Origin: JAGXFP01 sp039714535
Lineage (GTDB): Bacteria > Desulfobacterota > Desulfobulbia > Desulfobulbales > JAGXFP01
Assembly (NCBI GenBank): GCA_039714535.1
Contig: JBDLJC010000013.1
Coordinates: 11,414 to 75,413, forward strand
Direction: 5' to 3'
Length of the DNA: 64,000 nt
How positions within the stretch are numbered: position 1 is the first letter of the stretch; each line of letters starts with the position of its first letter. Made by a program: the position numbers and the translations under genes. The notes under the pieces were generated by a model. It was not told the DNA's origin, searched no databases, and saw only the letters and a program-made list of their open reading frames with translations. Positions 26,519 to 35,469 of the stretch are shown in pieces.

Positions 26519-26806
26519 CTATCTGCCGTTATTGATCCTTTCCCGTAAAATCCCCGAGGGCTTGAAGGTCACCACCTGCCTGGCCTCAAGAACCAGTTCC
26601 TTGCCAGTCTGGGGATTTCGACCTCTTCTGGATTTTTTTTTCTTTACATTGAATTTTCCAAAACCACTTATCAAAAGATCATCACCCGCAACCAGGCAGC
26701 CTTTAGCAATCTGCAGAAAAGACTCAACCGCCTCCGCAGCCTGGGCCTTGGTCAGGTCATGCTTTTGATAAACATTTTGGACAAGATCAGCTTTTGTAAT
26801 GGTCAT
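26519..26806 (-). CDS. ihfA: Integration host factor subunit alpha / HU family protein
   Basis: 95 residues, a DNA-bending nucleoid protein. Family marks are the opening TITKADLVQNVYQKHDLTKAQA, the GDDLLISGFGKFNVKKK turn, the DNA-contacting arm with GRNPQTGKEL and the end VTFKPSGILRERIN. The arm sequence and N-terminus are closer to IHF-alpha than HU. ATG at 26806. IHF commonly assists sigma-54 promoters; sigma-54-type regulators occur elsewhere in the window. Confidence 0.88.
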   Translation of the reverse strand: MTITKADLVQNVYQKHDLTKAQAAEAVESFLQIAKGCLVAGDDLLISGFGKFNVKKKKSRRGRNPQTGKELVLEARQVVTFKPSGILRERINNGR

Positions 26807-26896
26807 AAAGCACCTAATAGAAGATCAGACAACCCCATAATTTAAGAAATCCTTACTCAGAGAAGTTTAAACTTACTCACCACCATCTGTGACTCT

Positions 26897-28102
26897 CTAA
26901 ACAACCTCACCCATCTTGAAGATCGGCAGATACATTGCAACAACCAGTCCACCAATCATTCCCCCAAGAAACACCATCATAAACGGCTCAATCATGGCCG
27001 TCAGATTGTCAACGGCCTGGTCAACCTCTTCATCGTAGAAATCGGCTATTTTGCTTAACATTGCATCAAGGGCGCCGGTGGCCTCGCCAACACTGATCAT
27101 CTGGACCACCATGGGAGGGAATATTCCTGTTTCCTCAAGTGGTTCGGCAATGGTGCGTCCCTCACTGATGCTATCGGAAACCCGGTTAACCGCCGTTTCA
27201 ATTACGCGATTTCCGGCGGTCTTGGCAACAACAGTCAGAGCTTCAAGAATCGGCACTCCACTTTCCAGCATAGTCGATAATGTTCTGGTAAATTTGGCAA
27301 CCGACACCTTCATAATCAGATCACCAAAGACAGGCAGCTTCAACGAGAGGGCGTCAACATTTTGTTCGCCTTTATCGGTAGCTTTGTATTTCTTAAAAAG
27401 AAAGGAAATGAACATTCCCCCCACTATCATATAAATGATATTGGATTTAACAAAATCACTCATGGCCACAACTATCTGGGTCGGCACGGGCAGAGAGGAA
27501 CCAAACTCCTTGAACATCTGCTCAAAGACGGGCACAACAAAGATGAGAATAACCGCAAGTATAACAGTCGCAATAGCGAGGCAGATCACCGGATAGGTAA
27601 AAGCGCCTTTGACCCTCTTTTTCAGGTTCATCGCCTTTTCCTGGAAATCCGCCAAGCGGCTAAGGATAGTATCGAGGATGCCCCCTATCTCACCCGCCTC
27701 AATCATATTGCAATAAAGGGAGTCATAGGCTTGCGGATGCTTTTTCATGGCATCGGCGAAGGTCTGGCCGGTTTCTACATCAGCTTTGATCTCGCGCAAG
27801 ATTTTTTTGAGAGTCGGGTTCTCCTGCTGGTTTCCCAGGATCTCCAGGCTCTGTACCAGAGGCAAACCTGCATCAATCATGGTCGATAACTGCCGGGTGA
27901 AGATAACAACATCCCTACCAGTTACCTTGGGCTGAAAAAAAGCAATATCAGCTAAAATATCCTTTGGCTCTTCCTTAACAGAAGAAGGGGTAATCCGGAC
28001 TTTTTTCAGATAAGCGTATACTGCCGCCTCATCCGCGGCCTCATGTTTACCCTTTCGCGTGTCCCCATACGAATTTTTTCCTTTCCATATATAAACAGGC
28101 AT
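26897..28102 (-). CDS. pilC: Type IV pilus / type II secretion inner-membrane platform protein PilC
   Basis: 401 residues from ATG 28102 (GGAG upstream); a longer frame reaching 28231 begins with no ribosome site and is rejected. Two T2SF domains are visible, each with the GLPLVQSLEILGNQQENP / GVPILEALTVVAKTAGN type start and a MIEAGEIGG / MISVGEATG motif. Three membrane segments (VICLAIATVILAVILIFVVPVF, IIYMIVGGMFISFLF, MMVFLGGMIGGLVVAMYLPIF) fit the family. PilC links the assembly ATPases to the growing pilus. No pilB or pilT adjoins it. Confidence 0.93.
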   Translation of the reverse strand: MPVYIWKGKNSYGDTRKGKHEAADEAAVYAYLKKVRITPSSVKEEPKDILADIAFFQPKVTGRDVVIFTRQLSTMIDAGLPLVQSLEILGNQQENPTLKKILREIKADVETGQTFADAMKKHPQAYDSLYCNMIEAGEIGGILDTILSRLADFQEKAMNLKKRVKGAFTYPVICLAIATVILAVILIFVVPVFEQMFKEFGSSLPVPTQIVVAMSDFVKSNIIYMIVGGMFISFLFKKYKATDKGEQNVDALSLKLPVFGDLIMKVSVAKFTRTLSTMLESGVPILEALTVVAKTAGNRVIETAVNRVSDSISEGRTIAEPLEETGIFPPMVVQMISVGEATGALDAMLSKIADFYDEEVDQAVDNLTAMIEPFMMVFLGGMIGGLVVAMYLPIFKMGEVV

Positions 28103-28637
28103 TTCAAACAACTCCTTATTGAAAAGAGCAACACGCACGAGGGTGAAACAAACAGGCACCCGCAAAATTTTATGGCTAAATAAGGTTCCACGTATGGCAA
28201 AAGCACAAAAAAACAATACTACTAAAATCAACTCTGTAAAAATTTATAAATGAATAACTAATTATAATCAATAGATTTTTTCAGCACAGCATCTTACTTT
28301 GCAGGGGAAGTTTTCAGTCTTTTAATCGAATATCACCGCCAAACAACCAACAATAATTAGCCAAACAACTGCCCACCTACGGCTTAAAGACCACAACTAC
28401 TTGATATTTCGGAGTAAAACAGAGGCACCCTGACTTACTTGGTGGGCGACTATCATCTTACAACAGTTAAAGGCAAACAAACAAGCTGACCTTTTTGTTG
28501 ACTTTATTTAACATATAATTTAAAAAGTTTTACTTCTGTTTTCAGTGAGTTTGGTTCAGAAAAATCACGAACTATTTCGTTTTTACCAAATCACTTTTAA
28601 ACAGCAGATTGCCAAATTAAACTAGGAGATTTCAGAA
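28103..28637. other. 535-bp AT-rich divergent intergenic region
   Basis: Lies between divergent pilC and the PxxKW gene. A TTGACT at 28498-28503 and a TATAAT at 28514-28519 are visible on the plus strand but only 10 bases apart, so they cannot form one standard promoter. No RNA gene or supported small ORF is seen. Confidence 0.4.
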
Positions 28638-28913
28638 ATGGCTGGAGCGAAAACCAAACAAGCCAATAATATCCAAGAAGACGCCCTTGCCAAATACAGT
28701 AGCGGTCTCTTTAACCCAGTGATTGATAAATGTGACGGGTGCGAAAGGATAGTAGAAGCCAACAACACCAAGTATTGTCAAACTTACATTATGCCTGAGG
28801 CTAAATGGAAACTAAGCATATGTAATTTTGCCACCCACGTTAGAACCGAAATTGCCACAAGCCAGACCAAGATTAATCCCTTAAAGGCTTCGAAAAGAGC
28901 TATGGGAAAATAG
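28638..28913 (+). CDS. PxxKW-family Cys-rich small protein
   Basis: 91 residues containing the signature PEAKW preceded by a Cys cluster (DKCDGCERIV, KYCQTYI) and followed by a fourth Cys (LSICNFATHV). These marks define the PxxKW family of small Cys-rich proteins, found chiefly in anaerobic Deltaproteobacteria and of unknown function. The four Cys could bind zinc or another metal. ATG has an AGGAG site upstream and the gene has its own terminator, so it is probably monocistronic. Confidence 0.88.
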   Translation: MAGAKTKQANNIQEDALAKYSSGLFNPVIDKCDGCERIVEANNTKYCQTYIMPEAKWKLSICNFATHVRTEIATSQTKINPLKASKRAMGK

Positions 28914-28946
28914 AAAGCGTTTTAAACTTCTTTTTGTTGCCATCAA

Positions 28947-28977
28947 CCCGAGACAGTTTTATGTCTCGGGTTTTTTT
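28947..28977 (+). terminator. Rho-independent terminator
   Basis: CCCGAGACA and TGTCTCGGG form a perfect 9-bp stem with a 6-base loop, followed by seven T residues. It ends the PxxKW gene. Confidence 0.92.
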
Positions 28978-28996
28978 GCTTAATGAATTAACTCAT

Positions 28997-29593
28997 CTAA
29001 TTGGCTTTGGGATAAAGGATACTAAGAATTTGTTCATCCATCATAACCCCCCGGAACCTTTCATAATTGTCAACAAAGCCTATAGGACCAGCATCGCTGC
29101 CCATGATTTCAGCCGCAGCGTCTTCCAGCAACTCCGTTGATTTTTCTTTAATGGCGTGAAACACCCTGTCAACCACCAATAATGGCTTCTTCTCATAGAG
29201 AGGTGGAACTTTCTTCATGGCCATAACCGCCTGTTCCTTGGTGATTTGACGCATAAGACTAAAAAGTCGAGGAACATCGTATATCCCAGCACATTCTACC
29301 ATCAGAAGAAGGTCGCTTTCCTTGATATTACCCAGTAAAGCTCCCAGCACATCTCCTGCACCAGCTGCCACTCCCAACTCCTTGCCGCCAGGATTACCTT
29401 CGATCAGTAGGCTTATATAGGGCTTAAGCTCTTCACAGGACAGCAAACCGGTTCTTTCCTTATCAACGGAATTCCTCAATCTGGACAGTTTATCAACCAA
29501 CCATTCAAGTTGCATTTCCTGACTTTTTGCGACAAACGGCAAATATTTTTCATACCACTTCCTGCCAACCACACCCTTTCGAACCGGTTCCAT
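28997..29593 (-). CDS. Uncharacterised helical protein
   Basis: 198 residues from ATG 29593 with GAGGG upstream; a TTG extension to 29620 is less likely. No signal peptide or membrane segment. It is predominantly helical and charged, with segments such as LEWLVDKLSRLRNSVDKE, a Gly/Ala-rich LGVAAGAGDVLGALLGN and VPPLYEKKPLLVVDRVF. I do not recognise the family. It is convergent with the PxxKW gene and divergent from the next gene. Confidence 0.65.
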   Translation of the reverse strand: MEPVRKGVVGRKWYEKYLPFVAKSQEMQLEWLVDKLSRLRNSVDKERTGLLSCEELKPYISLLIEGNPGGKELGVAAGAGDVLGALLGNIKESDLLLMVECAGIYDVPRLFSLMRQITKEQAVMAMKKVPPLYEKKPLLVVDRVFHAIKEKSTELLEDAAAEIMGSDAGPIGFVDNYERFRGVMMDEQILSILYPKAN

Positions 29594-29866
29594 TTTTTCA
29601 CCCTCGAATCTTTCCAGCAAATCCCTGTATCATCCGGATATTCCCCACATTTTCATTTGAACTCAGGAGCATAGCGTGATAAATTGGGGGAAAATAAGAT
29701 AAATTCTACATCAGATATTAACTATATCCCCATAAAAATGCCCCACAGCAAGTTATACATTACCAACTTCTTATGCCCGCCACTCTTACTTGCCGAAAAA
29801 CGAGGGAAGTGTATTAACCGGACGAGACACTATAGGCCACTAAACCAAGGATAGATATAACAAGTC

Positions 29867-30808
29867 ATGCCCAAAAGACCACAAAAACAGTCCCCCCTCA
29901 ACATTAAGTTAATAATATTGAGTTTTCTTGTCATTGCAGTCTGTATATTCATTTTGATGAACAAAAAACAAATTAGCGGCATCATTTCACATAACGAGAA
30001 TCAGCAGGAAAAACATGCGCTCCGGGAAAAAATAACCGCCCTTGAAAAAGAAATAAAGGGCTTGGCCAAAACTACTCCAACCACCGTTGCCAAAGTCGTT
30101 GCAGAGGAACCGGAGCCCCCCCCCTCCTTTGATCTGAGCAACAGCAGCTGCAAAGAATTGGCGGAAAACATCCGACAGTACTTCCGTTACCTTGATGACC
30201 AGCAATACATCAACTCATACAACCTTCAAAATGGGAGCCAAGTCCACTTTAAACAATTGATTGATAAGCTACTGGCCAACCCGCCCATTGTTGTCCGCGA
30301 AACAGACAGCCTTTTCACAATCCTCACCAACACTGCCCATTTCTACCGGGTTCTAGGTAAAGAGAATGTCCTGATGGCCAGAGACATCATCATCAGAGAA
30401 GCCGACTCTCTGGAATCATCCTTTGCCTTGTTTAACCAATGGTCCATAACCGGCGACCAATGCCGGGATGCTCAGCCAAACATCAGCCTGCCTCTGCCGA
30501 AACTTTACGAATATGCCGGATTCTTTCTAAACACCCTTGGTGGGCAATCCTATCTGTTCAGACGCAATTCCCATGTCCGTCTGTTGATCAAGTATTACGG
30601 TGTAATAGTATTGGATCGAGCCAACGCCGAGGTCATTAACCGCCATGGCATCGACATTACCCCCCCACTCGAATCCCTGATTAACGAAATTGAGATTGGT
30701 GAGACAATGGTCTACAAGGAACAATACCTGCGGACATTGCACGAACTGCAGAATAAATACCAGACCTATTACGATGGAGCCGCGGCTTACCGCCAGGATG
30801 TTTTATAA
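29867..30808 (+). CDS. Single-pass membrane protein with periplasmic domain, unknown
   Basis: 313 residues with one N-terminal anchor (LIILSFLVIAVCIFILM, about 15-31) after a short basic tail, so the bulk should be periplasmic. A short coiled coil (LREKITALEKEIKGL) and a Pro-rich linker (EEPEPPPS) lead to a helical domain of about 220 residues containing two Cys (SSCKELAEN and GDQCRDAQ). I do not recognise the fold. The ATG at 29867 has a weak upstream site. Confidence 0.68.
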   Translation: MPKRPQKQSPLNIKLIILSFLVIAVCIFILMNKKQISGIISHNENQQEKHALREKITALEKEIKGLAKTTPTTVAKVVAEEPEPPPSFDLSNSSCKELAENIRQYFRYLDDQQYINSYNLQNGSQVHFKQLIDKLLANPPIVVRETDSLFTILTNTAHFYRVLGKENVLMARDIIIREADSLESSFALFNQWSITGDQCRDAQPNISLPLPKLYEYAGFFLNTLGGQSYLFRRNSHVRLLIKYYGVIVLDRANAEVINRHGIDITPPLESLINEIEIGETMVYKEQYLRTLHELQNKYQTYYDGAAAYRQDVL

Positions 30809-30998
30809 TAACAACCAATCCGTGCTGAAGATAAGCACACCCTAATAATTACTAGGCAACCGCGCCAGAAGCTTAACCGGCCATCAAGCAACCTCCCCCT
30901 TGCGCACTGCAATAAAATGATTATTTTGGTTACTTGCAATTGGGACAATCTATATCAAATCACACCAAACAATGTACCGTTTACGGAGGAGCAGCAGA

Positions 30999-31718
30999 AT
31001 GATCAACAATTTCCAAGAGCAAAGGGCCTACCCCGCCAGCCAGACATCTTCCCAGGCCTCAACTATCTTTCTGGCCAAGGTTTTTAACTGGATGGCTATC
31101 GGCTTGGGCATTACCGCCATCGTCGCTTTTCTGATGGCCAATTCGGCCAGCGCCCAAAACCTGATCTTCGGCAACAAGATGTTGTTTTACGGCCTGATCT
31201 TTGGCGAACTTGGCATGGTTATTTATTTATCCGCCCGCATCAATCAGATGTCGGCCACTCGGGCCACAACCTTGTTCATTCTCTACTCAGCCCTCAATGG
31301 CGCCACCCTATCAGTAATTCTGCTGCTTTACACCGCCACCTCGGTCGCCAGCGCCTTTGTTGTTGCCGCCGGGATGTTCGGGGCCATGGCCATCTACGGC
31401 ACCGTCACCAAAAAAGACTTAACCAGCATGGGTTCATTCATGTTCATGGGCCTGGTGGGTATGATCATTGCCTCGGTGGTAAATATATTCATGGGTAGCG
31501 CCTTGATCTCCTGGGTGGTTTCCGCAATCGGCGTCGTGGTTTTTACCGGTCTGACTGCCTACGATGTGCAGAAAATTTCCCAATACGGTGCCAGCGGCAT
31601 AATGAACGGTGGCGAGACAGCCATCAAGAAGGGCGCAATCATGGGAGCCCTGACCCTCTATCTGGATTTCATTAATCTGTTCCTTAGTCTGTTACGTCTA
31701 ATGGGGGATCGACGCTGA
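30999..31718 (+). CDS. Bax inhibitor-1 / YccA family membrane protein
   Basis: 239 residues from ATG 30999, which has GGAGGAG 7 bases upstream; an ATG at 30972 lacks this. Seven hydrophobic segments match the BI-1 (TMBIM) family, with LAKVFNWMAIGLGITAIVAF at the start, TLFILYSALNGATLSVIL in the middle and the conserved FTGLTAYDVQKI near the end, which carries the Asp implicated in cation/pH sensing. Related bacterial proteins include a pH-dependent calcium leak channel and the FtsH-associated YccA. The terminal LYLDFINLFLSLLRLMG is the family C-terminus. Confidence 0.93.
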   Translation: MINNFQEQRAYPASQTSSQASTIFLAKVFNWMAIGLGITAIVAFLMANSASAQNLIFGNKMLFYGLIFGELGMVIYLSARINQMSATRATTLFILYSALNGATLSVILLLYTATSVASAFVVAAGMFGAMAIYGTVTKKDLTSMGSFMFMGLVGMIIASVVNIFMGSALISWVVSAIGVVVFTGLTAYDVQKISQYGASGIMNGGETAIKKGAIMGALTLYLDFINLFLSLLRLMGDRR

Positions 31719-31748
31719 ACGACCCCTGCCAAATAATGGTTAACGAAG

Positions 31749-31771
31749 GCCGGCCACTTGGTCGGCTTTTT
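31749..31771 (+). terminator. Rho-independent terminator
   Basis: GCCGGCC and GGTCGGC pair over 7 bp with one G-U and a 4-base loop, followed by TTTTT. It closes the BI-1 gene. Confidence 0.78.
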
Positions 31772-31943
31772 CGGTAAAGACCAAACAACATCGCGAGAAT
31801 AGATAATTATTCCCTTCATTAACCCATAGATCTCTGGTAAATTCAGCATATTACAGTTTTACTGTTGTCACCTAATTCCATGTCCTTCAGCAACTAGGCT
31901 TACCATCCTCCAAGAACGTTGCCTTAACAACCTAGTGTAAAGC

Positions 31944-32885
31944 ATGCCAATGCAACCATCGAACTGGATAACAACAACTCTCTTTGTTTGCCTGGCACCA
32001 ATAATCCTCTCCCAGCCATCTCTTGCCAGTGAAACTGAAACCAACCCCGAATACCGCGAGAACAACCTGACCTTGTGGCGGGAGCCATTAACTAATCAAG
32101 AGTTCGTCTGGCTCCAAAGCGGCTGCTTTCAGATGGGACAGTCTTCGCAAGAAAAACAGAAACTCAAAAAAGACGCGGGCGAATTAAAATACCGGGATTT
32201 CTATGGTGACGAAACCCCTCAACATAAAGTATGTCTGGATGGATTTTGGCTGGCCCGCCAAGAAGTCAGCCAACTACAGTGGAGCAATCTAATGGCCACC
32301 AAGCCCTTCCCTCCGGGCAGGCCGGATAATCACCCGGCAACCAATATCTCCTGGCTGATGGCTGTGGACTTTATTATCGTTTTAAACGGCATATCCAGTG
32401 AAAGTTTCCGCCTGCCAAGCGAAGCGGAAATGGAATATGGAACCAGGGCAGGAACCAGCACCCCATTCCATACCGGGAAAACGATCTCGACCGACCAGGC
32501 AAATTACAATGGCGTCTATACGTACGACACCGGTGAAAGAGGCGCCTATCTTGAGCAGACAGCGCCGACCAGAAGCTACCCCGCCAACCAGTTTGGTTTA
32601 TTTGACATGCATGGCAATGTCTGGGAATGGTGTGCGGACTGGTACGACAAGGACTATTACCAGCACAGTCCCACCGACCAGCCCAAGGGGCCGATAACCG
32701 GCAAGAAAAAAGTCATGCGGGGCGGTTCATGGTTCACCGCCCCGCGCAGTATTCGCTCAGCCAACCGGCGCGGCATCGAACCGGATGTTGCCCTGGAAGA
32801 TTCAGGGTTCAGACTGGTGGTCAACAGGCCCCCTCCCAGGAAGGTAGAAGCCGCCTCAAGTCCCATCTTTAATCCTGATTTTTAA
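31944..32885 (+). CDS. Exported SUMF1/FGE-fold protein lacking the catalytic cysteines
   Basis: 313 residues with a signal peptide (ITTTLFVCLAPIILSQPSLA). The formylglycine-generating-enzyme fold is plain: GCFQMGQ, ETPQHKVCLDGFWLARQEVSQLQW, FRLPSEAEMEYGTRAG, FDMHGNVWEWCADWY, VMRGGSWF and DSGFRLVV. In true FGE the region before GFRL holds the active Cys pair; here the corresponding stretch SIRSANRRGIEPDVALEDSGF has none. It is therefore probably a ligand- or surface-binding relative, not a sulfatase activator. Confidence 0.88.
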   Translation: MPMQPSNWITTTLFVCLAPIILSQPSLASETETNPEYRENNLTLWREPLTNQEFVWLQSGCFQMGQSSQEKQKLKKDAGELKYRDFYGDETPQHKVCLDGFWLARQEVSQLQWSNLMATKPFPPGRPDNHPATNISWLMAVDFIIVLNGISSESFRLPSEAEMEYGTRAGTSTPFHTGKTISTDQANYNGVYTYDTGERGAYLEQTAPTRSYPANQFGLFDMHGNVWEWCADWYDKDYYQHSPTDQPKGPITGKKKVMRGGSWFTAPRSIRSANRRGIEPDVALEDSGFRLVVNRPPPRKVEAASSPIFNPDF

Positions 32886-32915
32886 AACCAGCTAACCTGG
32901 CATACTTTTTATATA

Positions 32916-33353
32916 ATGGCCAACAAGATCAAAATACTGTTCCTCTGCACCGGTAACTCATGTCGCAGCCAGATGGCGGAAGGCTGGGCGAAATATTTGC
33001 ACCCAGCTTCGCTTGAGCCCTTTTCCGCCGGCATAGAAACACATGGCCTTAACCCCTTGGCAATAAAGGTCATGGCCGAAGTAGGCATTGATATTTCCAG
33101 CCAGAAATCCAAGTTAACTACAGAACTAACCGGAATCAACTTCGACTATATCGTAGCCGTCTGTGATCAGGCCGCCAAATCCTGCCCTCTATTCCCCGGC
33201 CCAGGTAAAATTGTCCGAAAAATCTTCCCAGACCCACCGAAAATGGCCGCCGCAGAAACCACCGAAAAAGAAAAACTTGAATGTTATAGAAAAGTAAGAG
33301 ATGAGATCAAAGATTTCGTGAAAGGATTTCCCGACAATCTCTTAACCCCATGA
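32916..33353 (+). CDS. arsC: Thioredoxin-linked arsenate reductase / LMW phosphatase-fold protein
   Basis: 145 residues. The P-loop CTGNSCRS (CX5R) begins at residue 11 and is followed by QMAEGWAKYL and FSAGIETHGLNPLAIKVMAEVGIDIS, as in ArsC of the low-molecular-weight phosphatase fold. Two further Cys at AVCDQAAKSCPLFPG match the redox relay pair of thioredoxin-dependent ArsC (Cys82/Cys89). It reduces arsenate to arsenite. No arsR or arsenite exporter adjoins it. Confidence 0.9.
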   Translation: MANKIKILFLCTGNSCRSQMAEGWAKYLHPASLEPFSAGIETHGLNPLAIKVMAEVGIDISSQKSKLTTELTGINFDYIVAVCDQAAKSCPLFPGPGKIVRKIFPDPPKMAAAETTEKEKLECYRKVRDEIKDFVKGFPDNLLTP

Positions 33354-33458
33354 AACCATCAACGATGGCGGGCAAACTAGCTGACAAACCGGCGGCCAAA
33401 ACAAGTTAAAGACATCCTAACTCAAACACAGGTGCACCACATGAGCCATAGCAACTCA

Positions 33459-34670
33459 TTACGACAGTGAATTGACGATCCGGGCCGCAGCAAGGCCAAT
33501 GTCACCAATTGCATCAACATCTTGAGGACAGACCGCGACCAGAACATACCCCTCCTCAAGGATCGAGAAACGATGCAAGACCAACTTGTCTTCCCCGTTA
33601 ATATCCATTATCAGGTTATTGACATCGGGCATCTCTATTATGCCCCCGGCTTTAACGAGTGCCTCACCGAGGAGAGAACTGCACGTCGCCAATACATCAA
33701 CCCCGATAGGACTGCGGTAATCTGCCAGAGGGAAACCCATCTCATCGGCCACCACCGCCCCATAAAACCCGCCCCCCTCACACAGTTCCTGTAAAGCATC
33801 CTTGATGTCATCCCGATGTTGCAATTCAGCTCTGGCGGACTCTTCATCCTGAGATTCTGCCATCGAGGTAAAATCAGAGTCATCACCAACCAACAAGTCA
33901 CCGACAAACTGGTGTTTTCTTGTATCAACCTCAACCGCCAAAGTCATAAAGTCTCTGGCCACCCGGTGGCCAGCCGTCAATTTTTCAAGGGGCAGGGCTT
34001 TGATACTGGCAACTTCAAATACTTCAGCAAAGGGAATACTGGTATCAAAAAACAACTTGGTCGGCAATCTCGATTTCAACTGTTTGACAATCTTATTCTC
34101 AATCACGCTTGAGCTGTCCACCATGTTGAACAAAATCCCCTCAATCTTGAGCTCAGGATTAAAATTCTTCCTGATCCAGATATAAAGATTGAGAAGCTTG
34201 GCCAAGGTGATAACGGTACCAGCCCGGCAATTTAGAACCTGAATAAAACTATCACTTATCGAAAACAGCTCGCGCGTCACAACACCGACACCAACCGGGG
34301 CATCGTAAAGCACGAAATCATAAGCACTTAAGTCGCCCGCAAACAACGGCCCCAATTTTCTTGCTGCCGCCTGCTCTTCAAAAAACACAATATCTTCCGG
34401 CTCGGTTATGCCAGTACCGATAACCGCCAGATCATCACCGTCTAACGGCACGGTAACTTCGGCAAGGGTCTGCTCCCCCCTCAGGACTTGGACCAGCCCT
34501 TTGTTGTTCAAAGTTTTAAGCCTGCAGGCTGTGGCCACCCCGCCCTGGGGATCACTATCAACTATCAAGACACTTTTACCTAGACGCCTGAGCGAATAAG
34601 CCAGGTTGATAGTTACAGCGGTTTTTCCCACCCCGCCTTTCTGACTGGCAATGGTAATCTTTCTCGTCAT
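33459..34670 (-). CDS. ParA/MinD-type ATPase fused to a Roadblock/LC7 domain
   Basis: 403 residues from ATG 34670 (AGGTG upstream); a further 16 codons upstream are not supported. The N-terminal 240 residues are a deviant-Walker ATPase: ASQKGGVGKTAVTINLAYSL, DSDPQGGVATA and DFVLYDAPVGVG. The C-terminal about 130 residues (ALQELCEGGGFYGAVVADEMGFPLADYRSP to DIGLAAARIVNSLS) look like a Roadblock/LC7 domain, the MglB-type small GTPase-regulator fold. A terminator separates it from the upstream Cys-rich gene, yet both Roadblock proteins lie within 3 kb. Possible role: dimerising positioning ATPase coupled to a polarity or signalling complex. Confidence 0.82.
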   Translation of the reverse strand: MTRKITIASQKGGVGKTAVTINLAYSLRRLGKSVLIVDSDPQGGVATACRLKTLNNKGLVQVLRGEQTLAEVTVPLDGDDLAVIGTGITEPEDIVFFEEQAAARKLGPLFAGDLSAYDFVLYDAPVGVGVVTRELFSISDSFIQVLNCRAGTVITLAKLLNLYIWIRKNFNPELKIEGILFNMVDSSSVIENKIVKQLKSRLPTKLFFDTSIPFAEVFEVASIKALPLEKLTAGHRVARDFMTLAVEVDTRKHQFVGDLLVGDDSDFTSMAESQDEESARAELQHRDDIKDALQELCEGGGFYGAVVADEMGFPLADYRSPIGVDVLATCSSLLGEALVKAGGIIEMPDVNNLIMDINGEDKLVLHRFSILEEGYVLVAVCPQDVDAIGDIGLAAARIVNSLS

Positions 34671-34760
34671 AGAACGCACCTGGCTACCCGCAAGCAGGAA
34701 AATCCACTTAGGAACCAAAGCGATCGCAACCTTAATTCACGGCTACGATCCAAGTTATAT

Positions 34761-34783
34761 AAAAAAAGCCGGACAGTCCGGCT
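34761..34783 (-). terminator. Rho-independent terminator on the minus strand
   Basis: AGCCGGA and TCCGGCT pair over 7-8 bp around a 1-3 base loop and on the minus strand are followed by TTTTTTT. It ends the Cys-rich gene at 34808. Confidence 0.85.
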
Positions 34784-34807
34784 CTCTTATATAACATAGC
34801 CAAGATC

Positions 34808-35425
34808 TTAATCAACCACCTTCACATAATAGCAACACATGTGGTTATCCAGAACCTTGTCGACAACATCCTGGGTGATCCCGGTTTCAACCAGCCATTT
34901 CTCGGCAAAACCCTTCTTGCCGGAACCGGCCTTGCATCCAAGCTGATAGACCTTGATTTTTTTACCACCAATCTTTATCCTTTCAGCAATTGCGCTACGC
35001 ATGGGTTGATGCACCGAACAGAATGGACTGACACCAGCGCCTTCACCAACCCGGAAGGTGTCAGTCACCTTGCTTGGTTTATTAAATTCCTCGGTGAAAT
35101 CGGCATAACCATCGGGAAGTTTTTCAAAAACCTCAGTGTAATTTCCTATCGAAGGCGCAAATGGACAATTTTCCAGACCAAAAACGAACTCACCCTGATG
35201 GGTGGCCTTGCCCTCCACCTGAGTAATGGGATTTGTTGAATTTTCGATGGCTGCCAAAAACTCGTCAAAAGAAGGGTAGTCAACTTCACTAATCTTCTCA
35301 GCAGTGCTTATTGCATTCCTGATCAAGGTACCTTTGGCGGCAGCAGCGCCACTCATGGTAATCATGACCTTGATCATATCCAAAAAACTAATATGTGCTA
35401 TATCCAGCACTTTTCCTTCAGACAT
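34808..35425 (-). CDS. Cys-rich uncharacterised protein
   Basis: 205 residues, cytosolic. No family recognised. Conserved-looking Cys/His segments are LENCPFAPS (about 83), SPFCSVHQPM (about 134), YQLGCKAGSG (about 163) and NHMCCYYVKV at the C-terminus. Such spacing suggests a bound metal cluster or cofactor. The N-terminus has hydrophobic helices (ISFLDMIKVMITMSGAAAAKG). It follows the REC-PATAN-Roadblock gene by 44 bp on the same strand and precedes a terminator, so it is probably the last gene of that signalling unit. GAGG lies a few bases before the ATG. Confidence 0.65.
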   Translation of the reverse strand: MSEGKVLDIAHISFLDMIKVMITMSGAAAAKGTLIRNAISTAEKISEVDYPSFDEFLAAIENSTNPITQVEGKATHQGEFVFGLENCPFAPSIGNYTEVFEKLPDGYADFTEEFNKPSKVTDTFRVGEGAGVSPFCSVHQPMRSAIAERIKIGGKKIKVYQLGCKAGSGKKGFAEKWLVETGITQDVVDKVLDNHMCCYYVKVVD

Positions 35426-35469
35426 TATATAAAACCTCCAGAGTTACTTAATGTATTATTATGAAAAAA

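Noticed and set aside
28103..28231. Upstream extension of pilC giving a hydrophobic leader
   Set aside because: PilC proteins start at MPVYxWKG; the internal ATG at 28102 has GGAG upstream, while the longer frame has no supported start.
28498..28519. TTGACT and TATAAT pair as a promoter for the PxxKW gene
   Set aside because: Spacing is 10 bp, far below the 16-18 bp needed for a sigma-70 promoter.
31944..32885. Calling the SUMF1-like gene a sulfatase-activating enzyme
   Set aside because: The catalytic cysteines are missing and no sulfatase gene is nearby.
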